The notes beneath the pieces were generated by a model. That model was given only the letters and a program-made list of their open reading frames with translations. It ran no database searches and was not told where the DNA came from. The translations under genes were made by a program, and so were the position numbers. Below are positions 46,236 through 57,023 of a stretch of DNA of 64,000 nt, in pieces. Within the stretch, counting starts at the first letter, position 1. Every line of letters begins with the position of its first letter. The stretch comes from Ricinus communis (lineage: Eukaryota > Streptophyta > Magnoliopsida > Malpighiales > Euphorbiaceae): positions 17,474,216-17,538,215 of the forward strand of contig NC_063261.1 in NCBI RefSeq assembly GCF_019578655.1. The letters run 5' to 3'.

Positions 46236-47696
46236 ATGGTTCTTTACTCTAAAACAAACCTAAAACGATCTTTTCTTTGTTTTACTTTTCAATTTTTGTT
46301 ATATCCTCTTAAAAGCAATCGTAGCAGCCCGAAACTTCTAAGTACTTTTCATTTTTCCTTTAATCAAACACCTTCGTACTATGCCGCATTTCTCCAATCT
46401 TGCATAACCCAAAAAGCTCTTATCCCTGGAAAGCAACTCCATGCTTCTTTATGCCATGTGGGTCTTCAATTTGACAGGGTTTTAGCTCCTAAATTGGTTA
46501 ATCTTTATTGTATTTGTAATTCTCTGTGTGAAGCTCGCCTTCTGTTTGATAAAATTCCTAAAAGAAATTTGTTTCTATGGAATGTCTTGATTCGGGGTTA
46601 TGCTTGGTATGGTCCTTACGAAGCTTCGATTCAGCTTTATTATAAGATTTTTGATTATGGGTTAGTTCCTGATAATTTTACTTTTCCTTTTGTGTTAAAA
46701 GCATGCTCAGCTCTTTCAGCTATTGAAGATGGGAGGCTGATTCATGAGCAAGTTATGAGAAGTGGATGGGAGAGGGATGTGTTTGTTGGTGCAGCGTTGA
46801 TTGATATGTACTCAAAGTGTGGTTGTGTGGATAATGCGCGTGAAGTTTTTCATAAGGTCCCGGTAAGAGATGCTGTTCTTTGGAATTCTATGCTTGCTGC
46901 ATATTCACAAAATGGCAAACCAGACAAATCGCTTGCTTTGTGTAGCGAAATGGTATTAGCTGGTGTAAGGCCAACTGAGGCGACTCTTGTAACTGTTATC
47001 TCCGCTTCAGCTGACATTGCGGCCTTACCTCAAGGGAGGGAGCTTCATGGTTTTGCTTGGAGAAGGAGGTTTGAGTCTAATGACAAGGTGAAAACCACAT
47101 TGATTGATATGTATGCCAAGTGTGGTACTATGAAGGTTGCGCAGAATTTATTTGAGCAGCTAAGGGATAAAAATGTTGTTTCTTGGAATGCAATCATTAC
47201 TGGGTATGCAATGCATGGATATAGTAATGAGGTGCTAATCTTGTTTGACAGAATGAGAGAAGAGGCAAAACCAGATCATATAACATTTGTTGGTGTATTG
47301 TTAGCTTGCAGCAATGGGGGTTTGCTTGACAAGGGTTGGTTATTTTTTAACTCAATGGTGAGAGAATACCATATTGAACCAACAATTCAGCACTATACAT
47401 GCATGGTTGATCTCCTAGGCCATTCTGGTCGGTTGACTGAGGCTTGTGATCTTATAATGCAAATAAGAATGGAGCCTGATGCAGCTGTATGGGGTGCATT
47501 ATTGAAGTCATGTAAGATTCACGGGAACATAGAGTTTGGAGAATTGGCACTAAACAAACTGATTGAGCTTGAACCTGATGATGCTGGCAACTATGTGATA
47601 TTGTCAAACATTTATGCTCAAGCAGGGAAATGGGATGGAGTTGCAAAGATGAGAAAAATGATGACAGATAGAGGGATAAAGGGGAACTGTTTGTAG
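46236..47696 (+). CDS. Pentatricopeptide repeat protein (PLS class, truncated before DYW)
   Basis: An intronless 486-aa frame. The first about 35 residues are basic, Ser/Phe-rich and without acidic residues, as in organelle transit peptides. PLS-type PPR motifs follow from about residue 45 to 420, for example LFDKIPKRNLFLWNVLIRGY, DVFVGAALIDMYSKCG and KTTLIDMYAKCG. The E-motif region is WGALLKSCKIHGNIEFGEL to YVILSNIYAQAGKWDGVAKMRK. Such proteins bind organellar RNA and direct C-to-U editing or processing. The frame stops just where the E+/DYW part should begin, and the remains of that part continue downstream in other frames. The N-terminal 486 aa look undamaged, so an E-type protein that recruits a DYW partner in trans remains possible. 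The gene starts 176 bp from the U2 5' end in divergent orientation. I cannot name the orthologue. Confidence 0.88.
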   Translation: MVLYSKTNLKRSFLCFTFQFLLYPLKSNRSSPKLLSTFHFSFNQTPSYYAAFLQSCITQKALIPGKQLHASLCHVGLQFDRVLAPKLVNLYCICNSLCEARLLFDKIPKRNLFLWNVLIRGYAWYGPYEASIQLYYKIFDYGLVPDNFTFPFVLKACSALSAIEDGRLIHEQVMRSGWERDVFVGAALIDMYSKCGCVDNAREVFHKVPVRDAVLWNSMLAAYSQNGKPDKSLALCSEMVLAGVRPTEATLVTVISASADIAALPQGRELHGFAWRRRFESNDKVKTTLIDMYAKCGTMKVAQNLFEQLRDKNVVSWNAIITGYAMHGYSNEVLILFDRMREEAKPDHITFVGVLLACSNGGLLDKGWLFFNSMVREYHIEPTIQHYTCMVDLLGHSGRLTEACDLIMQIRMEPDAAVWGALLKSCKIHGNIEFGELALNKLIELEPDDAGNYVILSNIYAQAGKWDGVAKMRKMMTDRGIKGNCL

Positions 47697-47985
47697 CTGG
47701 AATAATAAACAAAGTTCACACATATCTTTCTGAAGACACTTCATACCCCAACTACGAGGAAATTTATGCAGAATTAAAGAGATTTGAAGAACGCATGGAA
47801 GATGCTGGCTATGTACCTAATACCCATGTCAGTTCTCCATGATGCGAGAGCCGATGAGAGACCAATATGTACGTAGTCATAGCAAAGGGCTAGCAATTGT
47901 ATTAGGATTGATCAGCACTACACCAGGAACTAGATTTTGATAACAAAGAACATTAAAATTTGCGAGGATTATCATATGAAAAATA
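47697..47985 (+). pseudogene. Eroded E+/DYW tail of the PPR gene
   Basis: Downstream of the stop, pieces of the DYW-class C-terminus survive in shifting frames: VHTYLSEDTSYPNYEEIYAE, DAGYVPNT, VLHDARADER, SHSKGLAIVLGLISTTPGT, and ITKNIKICEDYH. At least four frame changes separate them, at about 47690, 47828, 47870 and 47938. The piece equivalent to ICEDCH has Tyr for the second Cys, and the final deaminase part up to the DYW tripeptide is absent. The editing-deaminase domain is therefore lost. Confidence 0.8.
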
Positions 47986-48389
47986 ATAGAAATTAATTTC
48001 TATTCAAAAATTATATTTCAATGTTTAGATTTATTTTGTTTGTGCTTTAATTATGGTTGATTTCGATTTTTCTTATTGATGCAGAAAATAAAGAAAGAGG
48101 AAAAACAGTGAAATTATAAACATATAAAAAGTCATATAATAATATAATACTCTAAAATTCACCTATATTCTTATATAGAAAAAACAAATAGAAACAAATC
48201 CAGCTGCTGCTACCACAATTAGACATGTTAAGGGATAGTTTTACTTCAAACTTTTGAAATAGTAATCTTATAGATTTTCTTGTTTTATCTTTATCCTCTT
48301 TTATGTATAAATATTTGTGCATTTCTTTGAACTTTAATACTACTACAAATACTACTACTACACCTTCTTCTTCTTCTTCTTCAGCTCAT

Positions 48390-48935
48390 CATACTTTCTC
48401 TGTTAAATTAACCAACAAAAATTACTTACTTGGAAAACACAATTCATCCCTCTTCTCAATTATCAAAACCTTCATGGCTTCACTGATGGCTCTTCTCCTT
48501 CGCCACCAAAAACTATTTCTTCCCCTGATAATCCGGTTACTCAAATCCCAAATCTTGAATATGATATATGATTTAAAAAAAGATCAAGTGTTGCTTTCTT
48601 GGATTATCTCTTCTTTAACCGAAGATCTTTTCTCCTATAGCATAGGACTTTCTTCATCACGTGAAGTATGGCAAGCTCTAGCCAATGCCTTCAATTCGAT
48701 CTCTCAAAATCGTCAACTACAATTGCATATTGAATTATATGAGCTAAAGAAAAATGGTCTTTCTGTCACAGAGTATTTGCAGCGTGCCAAAGCTTTAGCA
48801 GATGAGCTTAGTGTTGCTGGGAGACTCCTCTCAAATGCCGAATTTAATGCAATCATATACCGATATATTGATAGTGATTTTCATAGTATCATTACAACAC
48901 TTAATCTTCGTCCTGATCCAGTCCCTTCTTTGAAC
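48390..48935 (+). mobile_element. Copia-type retrotransposon gag fragment
   Basis: The translation contains the typical Copia gag landmarks: VKLTNKNYL, then a frame change, KKDQVLLSWIISSLTED, REVWQALANAFNS, LQLHIELYELKKNGLSVTEY, and AKALADELSVAG. Between NYL and KKDQ the coding sense lies in another frame (WKTQFIPLLN, NLHGFTDGS), which also contains a stop. No integrase, reverse transcriptase or LTR is seen next to it. The fragment ends at about 48935, where antisense hAT sequence begins. Confidence 0.75.
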
Positions 48936-48944
48936 GGAAAAAGC

Positions 48945-49136
48945 CTTGCATCTTTATTTTTTCCCTCCACTAGCTCAAAATGCTTCCATACAACTGAAGA
49001 GAACTTTCTAGATTTTTTTTGCCTTTTTTCCTTCCATTCCAGCAACCACATCTTCTAATTCCTTAATCTCATTTTCTTTTTCTATGTCAATTGTTTCTCT
49101 ATCAACCTCAATTGAATAATTTTCAGTACTAGCCAT
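48945..49136 (-). pseudogene. hAT transposase N-terminal fragment (BED zinc-finger start)
   Basis: On the minus strand an ATG at 49136 starts MASTENYSIEVDRETIDIEK and leads, after a one-base slip in an 8-base homopolymer (49013-49020), into SRKFSSVVWKHFELVEGKNK. The latter is the opening of a BED-type zinc finger as found in Ac/RICESLEEPER-like hAT transposases. The Cys/His ligands and the catalytic domain are missing, because Copia gag sequence abuts here. The C-terminal end of the plus-strand Copia open frame in this interval is an antisense artefact. Confidence 0.6.
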
Positions 49137-50571
49137 CTAAACAAATGAATAAAAAAAATGTATTAGAAAACGAAAAATAAGTAAATAAATAGCATAAAAA
49201 TATTAATAAATTATTTTACTTTAATGAATGCACATGACTTAATCATCAGCATAATTATTATGTTCCTTTATCTTATGCATAAACATTAAACACTAAAGAA
49301 TGCAAACTCGATAAAACACGTGAATCAATGAATAATATTGTATATTTGTATTCCCTTCTCCAGAATATTAGATTTGCCTGTCTATTTACCGTTCTAAATA
49401 ATCTTGAAATAATAAAGCAATTGTGGAAAGAATTATTGGAAATTAAAAACAACATGTTCGAACTGTTCCTGCAGACTGAGCATCAAATCATATGGTGTTT
49501 GAATTGTTTGGAAACAATTATCCTACCAAATTGAGCAATTATATTTAGTACACCGAATTTTTTTAGTCTAGCAAAAAATTCTCCCAAAAGATGATGTGCA
49601 ATTAAAATAAAATTGTTACTCTCTGCGTAACATAGTTTTTAGCATCAAAATAAATGAAACAAAAGCATATGCTGCATAAATTTTCCTATTATTAACTATA
49701 ATTTTCCAATAAGTATTATAAATTAATAAATTCATATTAAACATTAACCATTTATTAATCTCCTAAATTCTACAACTTGAATTTCATTGAACATATGCAG
49801 ATTACTAGATGAAAGCTATAAGTGAAAAATGGAAACCAACATCATTTTTCTAAAAGATGTCTCTCTTTTACTTTATGAAAGTAAACTGAATTTGGGTATG
49901 TTGTATTTTACAATATTCTGCAGGAATCAAAGGGCAAAACCAATTATTATTAACCCAGCCTTTACTTATCAAAGAAATCCGACCTTGCTTTGACTTTTTA
50001 GTGTCGATCACTTCCCGCATCTTTTAAGTTATTTACTGGTATGCATATGTACACAGACTTTTATAGGTTCATTAAGCAAATAGTAATCTAAGTAATATAA
50101 ATTAATAAATTTATATTAACAACTAACTAATCTAGTCATATCATAGAAATGGTTTCTTAATAATGAAATGGTTACTTGTAGAAGGCTTCAATTGAACTCT
50201 GTCTATGGCTGAAACAAGAAGATTAAGCAGAGGAGGCGCACAACAAGAATCAAGAGATATTTTACTATTTTTCTATTATTAGAGGTGGCTGGCGGCACAA
50301 AAACTTCTTCAAAGGATAAAATTAGGATTGTCACACTTACTAACTAATAACTAAGTATTAGTTGTATTTACTTTTTAACCCTTTTATTTTTATTTGTTTT
50401 TATTTATATATAAATAATTATTTTGTCTTTTATTCTTTTAAAAAATTTATGGATTGTTAATGGATTGGATCGGATTGGCACGATCCAACATGACACATAA
50501 AGTTAAACGGGTTATAACGGGTTCGTGTGTCAACTTGTTACATGATTCGTTTTAAACTGTATCATAAACGG

Positions 50572-50665
50572 GTCAACCTATTTACTAACCTAGACCTACT
50601 AAGGCTCAACCTTAAAGAGTCAACCTATTTACTAATCTGGACCTACTAAGGCTCAACCTTAAATC
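50572..50665. repeat. 47-bp tandem duplication near a hAT-like end
   Basis: Two units with 47-bp period, differing at only a few positions, both contain ACCTACTAAGGCTCAACCTT. They lie about 60 bp inside the putative element terminus, where hAT elements carry subterminal repeats. Confidence 0.8.
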
Positions 50666-50707
50666 AAAATATTTTCATATTTAGCGAATCAAGTTCACGT
50701 ATCATGA

Positions 50708-50725
50708 CCCATTTTGACACCCCTA
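50708..50725 (-). mobile_element. hAT-like terminal inverted repeat
   Basis: On the minus strand TAGGGGTGTCAAAATGGG reads inward, the typical start of plant hAT termini. It lies 1.6 kb upstream of, and in the right orientation for, the transposase fragment at 49136, so both may belong to one broken element (48945-50725). The other terminus is not in view, so a target-site duplication cannot be checked. Confidence 0.45.
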
Positions 50726-52340
50726 ATTTTGGATAAATAATGTTATTCACCTCCTTTTACTATCAACGAATTGAAATTTGATTGATTTTCGATTGAGAAT
50801 ACATTTGAAGAGAGAATAATTAAATTAGGAATTAAATATAACTTTCAATTGAATTCCACAAGTTAATTTTATTACTGAAATTACTTAATGTTCAATTATC
50901 GTGTAAATTTGAAATATTGATTAAATGTTCTTAAGCATATCATAATGATTCAATTATGGTTGATATTATTATTATTATTATTATTTTATTATTATTATTA
51001 TGGAAGTACCAAAAATTTATGAAACATAAGGATCATTCATGCCGAAAAGTTAAACTATTGGACAAGATTTTATAATTTCTTATATAATGGATTTTAAGAA
51101 ATCTGAGCAATTAAAAATATTAATTTAATTTTTGTCATAAATTAAATTTACATATAATATTTATTTTTATTTAAATTTGATAAAATTTAAATTTTAAATG
51201 AATTTGATCTAAAAATAAGTAAAATGATTAAACTGAAAGTTTTATCAATTGACTGAGTTGACTAACAAAACAATGGAAGAGGGTAATAGTTGATGGAAGA
51301 AACGTCATTTTTAAAATAGTAAGACTTGACTTGTGAATTATGACAATCCTCATAGAGGTAATATTATCTTTTGTATATAAATCTCGGATATAAAACTATT
51401 TTGAAATGTGTTTTTATTTGGAGTGGAAATTTATTTCACATGTCTGCTTATTGTTGACTTGTAAAAATTCAAGCCAATACGTCATAATATTTTTTATTAA
51501 TTAATAAATTATACTTTTAATTAAATAATAAGTGTAGTCTTATAAAATAATATTTTAATTATATTTTAAATATTATGTTAATTAATTTTCTACAAAAATA
51601 GCATATTAATTAATTAATTATGTCTATATTAATAAACAAGAACAAATTCTTTTGACACATTTACTTATTTTCCATATACAAATTATTATCTATGTTGATA
51701 TGAAATTTTATATTACATATAAAATGTTTTTCTATAAAAGAACAAAATTGTAATTCCTTCAAAAAAATATTTATAATCAATAATATCCGGTAGTGTTTAT
51801 TTATTACTCATGAGACCACCAATGGAGAGGACACAAGTAATGTAAACCTTGGCAATCTATGACAAGACCCAACATGCGAAATTGGAATTAGAATTTTAAG
51901 AAAGCTAAATCCGAACTTGGTATAAGAAAGATTGTTGACACCACACCCAAGAATGGTAGAATGTGAGTGATAAGTCGATATTGAACGCCACAAGAACAAG
52001 TTATTGATAAATCTGAAGTTCTTCCAAAGAACCAAGTAAGAATAACTCTTACAAATATGTTTAACTCAAAATATTCATTCATTCATTCATTAGCTTATGT
52101 CATTCGATTACATATGATTTAAATAGACAAAGATATTACCATAATTTTCTATTTGCATAAAAGAAATAAACTAATTAGAAATAAACTAAAACATATCCTA
52201 AATAGAAATTTTTCTAAATAACAAAATAAGGAACTATGATTAATTAGGAAATAATAAAAATCTATTCTAAAAAAAATAATAAAAACATTCCAAAATAATA
52301 AAATAAGAAGTTTGATTGATTTAGTCAATCCTGATTAATA

Positions 52341-52745
52341 AAGATATTGTTGAGAAATAAGGCTAATAATCACAAGAATATGAATAAACAATTAAAAAAA
52401 ATAAGAACACAAGGATTTAACGAGATTCGGCAATATGCTTATGTCCTTGGGAGCGATGAACGGCTGTATTATATTATTGATCCTCTAACTAGGTTATAAA
52501 TACAAAAGAATATATAACCCCTTGGCACAATTATAAAAATATCATGTACCTCTGGTCGCTTGTTGCGCTGCGCTCCACTCGCTCACTCTGCTCCGCTCCA
52601 ACATTTGTTCCTTAAACTGGTATATAAACCATACCTAACAAATATGACTAAACAATTAAGATATATTTCTAAACAATTAAATCAGGAATGCTTATTATTT
52701 TCTCTCTGGTGTAGATGTTCCATTAGATTAAACAACACACATTGA
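52341..52745. repeat. Dispersed-repeat-like segment
   Basis: It starts with TGTTGAGAAATAAGGCTAAT and contains AACGAGATTCGGCAATATG plus CCTTGGGAGCGATGAA, phrases that recur in many plant LTR or TRIM-like repeats. A GC-rich patch (GCGCTGCGCTCCACTCGCTC) lies at 52566-52600. There is no coding capacity and no second copy in the window, so the family is uncertain. Confidence 0.35.
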
Positions 52746-53313
52746 GTGTCTTTTTTTTATTTTCTCTTTAAAAAATTCGTTCGGCCTTTTTTTTTCAAGC
52801 CCAAAGTGTATCGTGGCTTGAATAAACCCAAAAACCAGCTCAAATAATCATGCAAGGTTTGCCAAGCTTGAGCTTGATATTTTCTTACATTTATCCATCA
52901 TATCACATCCAAAATCCACCAATTTTATATATCCATATTCTCTTTTATCATAAAATTTTTTACTAAAATTTGATATTAGAATGACATGAATTTGTCTAAA
53001 TAAGACAAATTAATTTCTTCTAAATATTTTTACCATACATAAAATTTCATGAAATTCAAAAGTTTTCAAAAGTTTTTATTATGTTTATTGGATCCACGTC
53101 AAGAAATGACTACTAAAGTTTTTTCTTTTTTTTTTTAATAAAAGTTTGTTTTGTTAAATTCTTACGCGTATTACTTAGGATCGACTTTGCTGGCTAAAAT
53201 GGTTCCTGTTAAACAGAAGACAACAAACATGCATGCAAGTTTTCGTGGGTGATTTAGCTTACTTGGCTACAGGAAGGAATATCATAGGACAGATGTTCTT
53301 GTCTGAAGATAAG

Positions 53314-53315
<2 letters not shown>

Positions 53316-53384
<69 letters not shown>
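53316..53384. repeat. (TC)n(TA)n compound microsatellite
   Basis: A TC run of about 40 bp passes directly into a TA run of about 29 bp, roughly 260 bp upstream of the PLAC8 start. Confidence 0.9.
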
Positions 53385-53387
<3 letters not shown>

Positions 53388-53570
53388 GCAGACTGAACTG
53401 ACATTCATAAAACATGAAAATGTAGAAGCAAAAGAGAAGGAAAAGAAGGTAACTTCTGCCTTTCTTTGTATATAAAATCTTTAACAACTTATAGTATTAT
53501 ATAAATATTTGGCTTTCTTTTCTTCCTTCTCTTTATAGTTATATCCATTTCTTGATATTAAATCTTTGAT

Positions 53571-53572
<2 letters not shown>

Positions 53573-53609
<37 letters not shown>
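53573..53609. repeat. (AT)n microsatellite
   Basis: An uninterrupted AT run ends 35 bp before the PLAC8 ATG, so it lies in the leader or core promoter. Confidence 0.9.
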
Positions 53610-53612
<3 letters not shown>

Positions 53613-53643
53613 AAGAAACGAAAGGAAAGGAAGGGAAAGGAAA

Positions 53644-54751
53644 ATGCATCCAAAGAACAACGAAGAGCAATATTCTAAATCAACAGCAATGGAGAAGTGG
53701 ACTACAGGTTTATGTGGATGCTTCGAAGATCCCTGGAATTGTAGGTTCATTTTTTACATTTTTCTTTACTTTAATTTATTTTCTCTTTCCTTAATTATTT
53801 AAATGCTTATGAGAAATTCTAAAACAAAAATAAAAAAAGAAAAAGATAAAATCCCATTAGTGTATTTTACAAATTTGTTTCAAAAGAATAATATATACTT
53901 ATTAATATAAAAAGAAAATTAAAGTCATTCAATACTAAATTTTTTGAGTAAATATGTTAGTTATTTATATTTGTGGTCACATAAAGTAGGTATTTTTATA
54001 TTAAAAAATCCTAAACTAGATTTTATCTATGTTGAAGGCATAAAGACATGTTTGTGTCCATGTGTTACCTTTGGACAAAATGCAGAGATCTTAGACAGGA
54101 ACGGAACATGTAAGTATTCCCATTCTGGCAACACAAAACTTTCCTTTTTGTTTTTATTTGTTATTTTTTATTTTGCTTCTTTTTTCTTTAGGTAGCTAAT
54201 AATTGAGAAAAGACCAATTAATTTAATTTAATTTGAGCTCTTTTTTTTGGGCTTGATTTTGCAGCTTGTTTCTGCGGTGGCTTGTTACTCTATCTCCTTA
54301 GCTGCGTGGGTTGTCCATGTATCTACTCATTCTCATTTCGGACGAAATTGAGACAACAATTTTCGTTGCCAAAAGAGCCATGTGGGGATTTCTTAGTTCA
54401 TTGCTGCTGTCCTTCTTGTGCTATTTGTCAAGAATACAGGGAGCTTAAGAACCGTGGAATTAACCCTTCCAAAGGTACACCAATTACAAATACTAAGCCT
54501 GTAAACTCAGTGGTAGAATGCATTGCTACAACCTGTCCTGTGATCCAGAAAGCCAGGAGTTTAAACCCTAATATAATCCTTGAGTCCATCAATATGAGTA
54601 TATGTTTAATTTGAAACATCCTAGTACATTAACAAATTTTATGGTATGGTGATTTATGGTACTGTAAGGTTGGGAAGCCAATGCTGAGAGAATGAACAAG
54701 CCCAGTGGAATCATGCTACTGCCAGTTGTTGCACGAGGCATGCCCCATTAG
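53644..54751 (+). CDS. PLAC8-family protein (PLANT CADMIUM RESISTANCE / FW2.2-like)
   Basis: Four exons: 53644-53740, 54038-54109, 54265-54474 and 54669-54751. All introns are GT-AG and phase-consistent, giving 153 aa. The start MHPKNNEEQYSK is the first ATG. The core is TTGLCGCFEDPWN, then the cysteine motif CLCPCVTFGQNAEI (a CxxxCxCPC variant of the usual CCxxxxCPC), a hydrophobic Cys-rich segment LLLYLLSCVGCPCIYSF that probably spans or dips into the membrane, the second motif VHCCCPSCAICQEYREL, and the closing GWEANAERMNK. Family members sit in the plasma membrane as oligomers and affect Cd/Zn/Ca efflux or organ size. The specific role here is not known. The exon 2 acceptor tract is weak, but the joins restore the family sequence exactly. 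Confidence 0.88.
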
Positions 54752-54894
54752 GGTTCCTATGGCTATTCTCAGTTTACGTATTTCTTTTCCTAGTCCACTT
54801 TTTCCCTTATATAAGTGCTTGAACTCCTTTGTCTTCCAGCATTAATGTTGTATTCTTATCTTTTTCTCCGAATCATCTTTATCTGTGCCTTTGT

Positions 54895-55032
54895 TCAAGA
54901 AATGTACAAGTGTTCAACTGCTTCCTTTTAAAAGAAAAAAATTGTGCGATTCATTTCGTTAAAGGGTATTTCGGGCCAGATTCTTACAAAGAAAACTGAA
55001 AAGATTGTGTCAAGTTATTATTAATTTCAAAG
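54895..55032 (+). pseudogene. Duplicated fragment of MCM9 intron 16 and exon 17
   Basis: 54946-55032 matches MCM9 exon 17 (38010-38100): the encoded IHFVKGYF is followed, after a one-base insertion, by ILTKKTEKIVSSYY and then a stop. Upstream, AATGTACAAGTGTTCAACTGCTTC is a close match to the end of MCM9 intron 16 (AATGTCCAAGCATTCAGCTGCTTT), so the copy was made from DNA, not from spliced RNA. The exon acceptor AG is lost. Homology ends before the end of exon 17. Confidence 0.8.
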
Positions 55033-55559
55033 ATTTAGATGAAATGATTGTACAATTTAAATTATTATCTACTATATAATATTGAATTTTTAAATTTGTA
55101 TATTTGAGTTCATAGAGTTTCAATAAATAAATAATTTTTATTTTTTTAATCATTAGGAAGGGATTTATTTTTATATTTTCAATAATGATGTAAAGATAAA
55201 GATGTATCGTTAAACGGACTCTTGAAGTATTACCTGGATTTTCAGAGTAAAAAGGCCATAAAATAAAATAACTATGGTTTATTTTGGATGCTAGAGAAAA
55301 AAAAAAACCTGTGGATATTAATTTATTAATTATTCTTTTATTTATTATCCATATTTTTTAAACAATGAAAATTTCAGTGTAATGAATTAACAAACTTTCA
55401 TTATTACATTTTCTTTCAGCTTCTGAATGAGTTAATACAAATTTAAAAGAAAAAAAAAGGCATATATATCAATCGCAATTGTCTGATGGGGATAATTGTA
55501 TGCAAAATCATATAATATGCAAAAACTATTTAAAAAAAAAAATTGTATGAACTAACTGT

Positions 55560-55863
55560 TTTTAATTCAATAACGCCTACTGTAGTGTAGCACTTGGGCC
55601 GCACGACTCAGGCAGACTCTCTATCTCGTTACCTTCTACTACCGATCTGCTTCTGCTACTCGCTTCGCTTGTTTCATTAAGTTCGCTTTCTTTGAAGAAA
55701 CTAAAAAAAAAAAAAGAAGAGAATATGAACAGCAGCCAAATACCTTTTAATAAGAGTAGTCAGGGATGCTTCCAGCAAGAACTTAGACGGTATGTGATTG
55801 ATCAACTATGTTGCGGTCAACACAGCTTGTACCTAAACGAGGTAGATTCATCCCAAACATCAT
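55560..55863 (+). other. GC-richer island with a 46-codon open frame
   Basis: A pyrimidine-rich, leader-like stretch (55575-55690) precedes an ATG at 55725 whose frame reads MNSSQIPFNKSSQGCFQQEL, then RRYVIDQLCCGQHSLYLNEV, and stops after 46 codons. Possible splice donors (CG|GTATGT, GAG|GTAGAT) lie inside it, so it could be the first exon of a broken gene. I recognise no family. Confidence 0.25.
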
Positions 55864-56998
55864 AGCTATAATCGTTTCCTATAAGTATCTATTTTTCCTC
55901 TCAGTTATTTCCAGAAGTATAAGCACAAAATCTCAGTATATATATATCATACTGTCATGTAAAAATTTTGTAAAGAGTCTGAAGCACAAACTTTACTTTG
56001 CTACTCATGCCATAGTAATTCATTATCAACATATGATAGATGATCATTACAAAATATAAACATTTGATATATTGTATTCTAACAATATATGAAATGTTAT
56101 CAAAGTGAGCTCTAACTACATCTTTCCCGTATTTAACTTTGAAAATGTTTGAGGCATTGGAGAGAAATTAATATATTTATTCTATAAAATAATTTATTAT
56201 TTTGATTGGAGGTGGGTTTTTTATTTCAAAAATAATAATTTAAAATTTGAACTAATTTAAATATCCTAATAATCATTGCTTTGTAGTAGAAAATATTGAA
56301 TCTAAGATAATTCCTATTATCTTTTGACTAATTATTAACAACTTCTCTTTTGATTTTTTAGAAAGATATCATTTTATCTTTTTTTTTCACATCAAATATG
56401 TTTTGTTTTTCTCCGTTGATCTAATTTCTTTATTTGTTATTTTGGAAATTGATCTATCACCAAACTATAGTCTATAAAGGAGATGATGTGTTTACCTTTC
56501 CAAAAGATCACTAAAACCACTTAATGCATAATTAGTTCTTGGATTATATGAAGTTATCAAAAGTTACTGAGTTTAAGGATTATTCTATATCAGTGTCAAT
56601 GAGATAAAGGAAGTGAGAGTAAGAAAATGAGAATAAATGTGTGTAAGGTGTCGTAAGATGGGAGCAAGTGATATGCATATGTGAGAGTAAATATCATATT
56701 CAATTATATATTATTTTTTTTAATTATACAATAAATTTTTACTTTTAAAAAATAGCAATATCAACTATTTTGATAGCATTAATTTATATAATATTAAAAC
56801 TAATTAATAAATATTTTTAAGATAATTTTAATATTATTGTACTAATAAAATTTTAAAATTATAGAAATTAAGAAAATATTTAAAGATATTTAGTTTACTA
56901 TTATTTTTTAAAATATTATAAATTCATATTAAATAATAAAAAATTTATTAAATTATATCTATCAACTTAATTTTATAATCAAAATAATAATAACAGTC

Positions 56999-57023
56999 GT
57001 GCAACGCACAAATAAACGACTAG
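56999..57023 (+). mobile_element. Helitron-like 3' terminus
   Basis: A small hairpin GTGC-AAC-GCAC at 56999-57009 is followed by ten bases and CTAG at 57020-57023, then T. This arrangement (hairpin about 10 nt before CTRR, insertion before T) is the Helitron 3' signature, and the CAACG loop is frequent in plant families. The 5' TC end was not located, so the element length is unknown. Confidence 0.45.

Larger units (their letters stand above)
50726..53640. other. AT-rich, repeat-rich region upstream of the PLAC8 gene
   Basis: No gene supported. A stretch at 51790-52110 (with an ATTC tandem near 52075-52090) looks like decayed repeat sequence. 52341-52745 is listed separately. Confidence 0.5.

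Noticed and set aside
51790..52110. Possible LTR or retrotransposon piece on the minus strand
   Set aside because: No second LTR, primer-binding site or domain could be found; left as decayed repeat only.
54490..54580. tRNA-like phrase (CTCAGTGGTAGAATGC ... GAGTTTAAACCC) in PLAC8 intron 3
   Set aside because: No acceptor stem or anticodon stem could be paired and the TTCGA core is absent, so it is not a tRNA gene.
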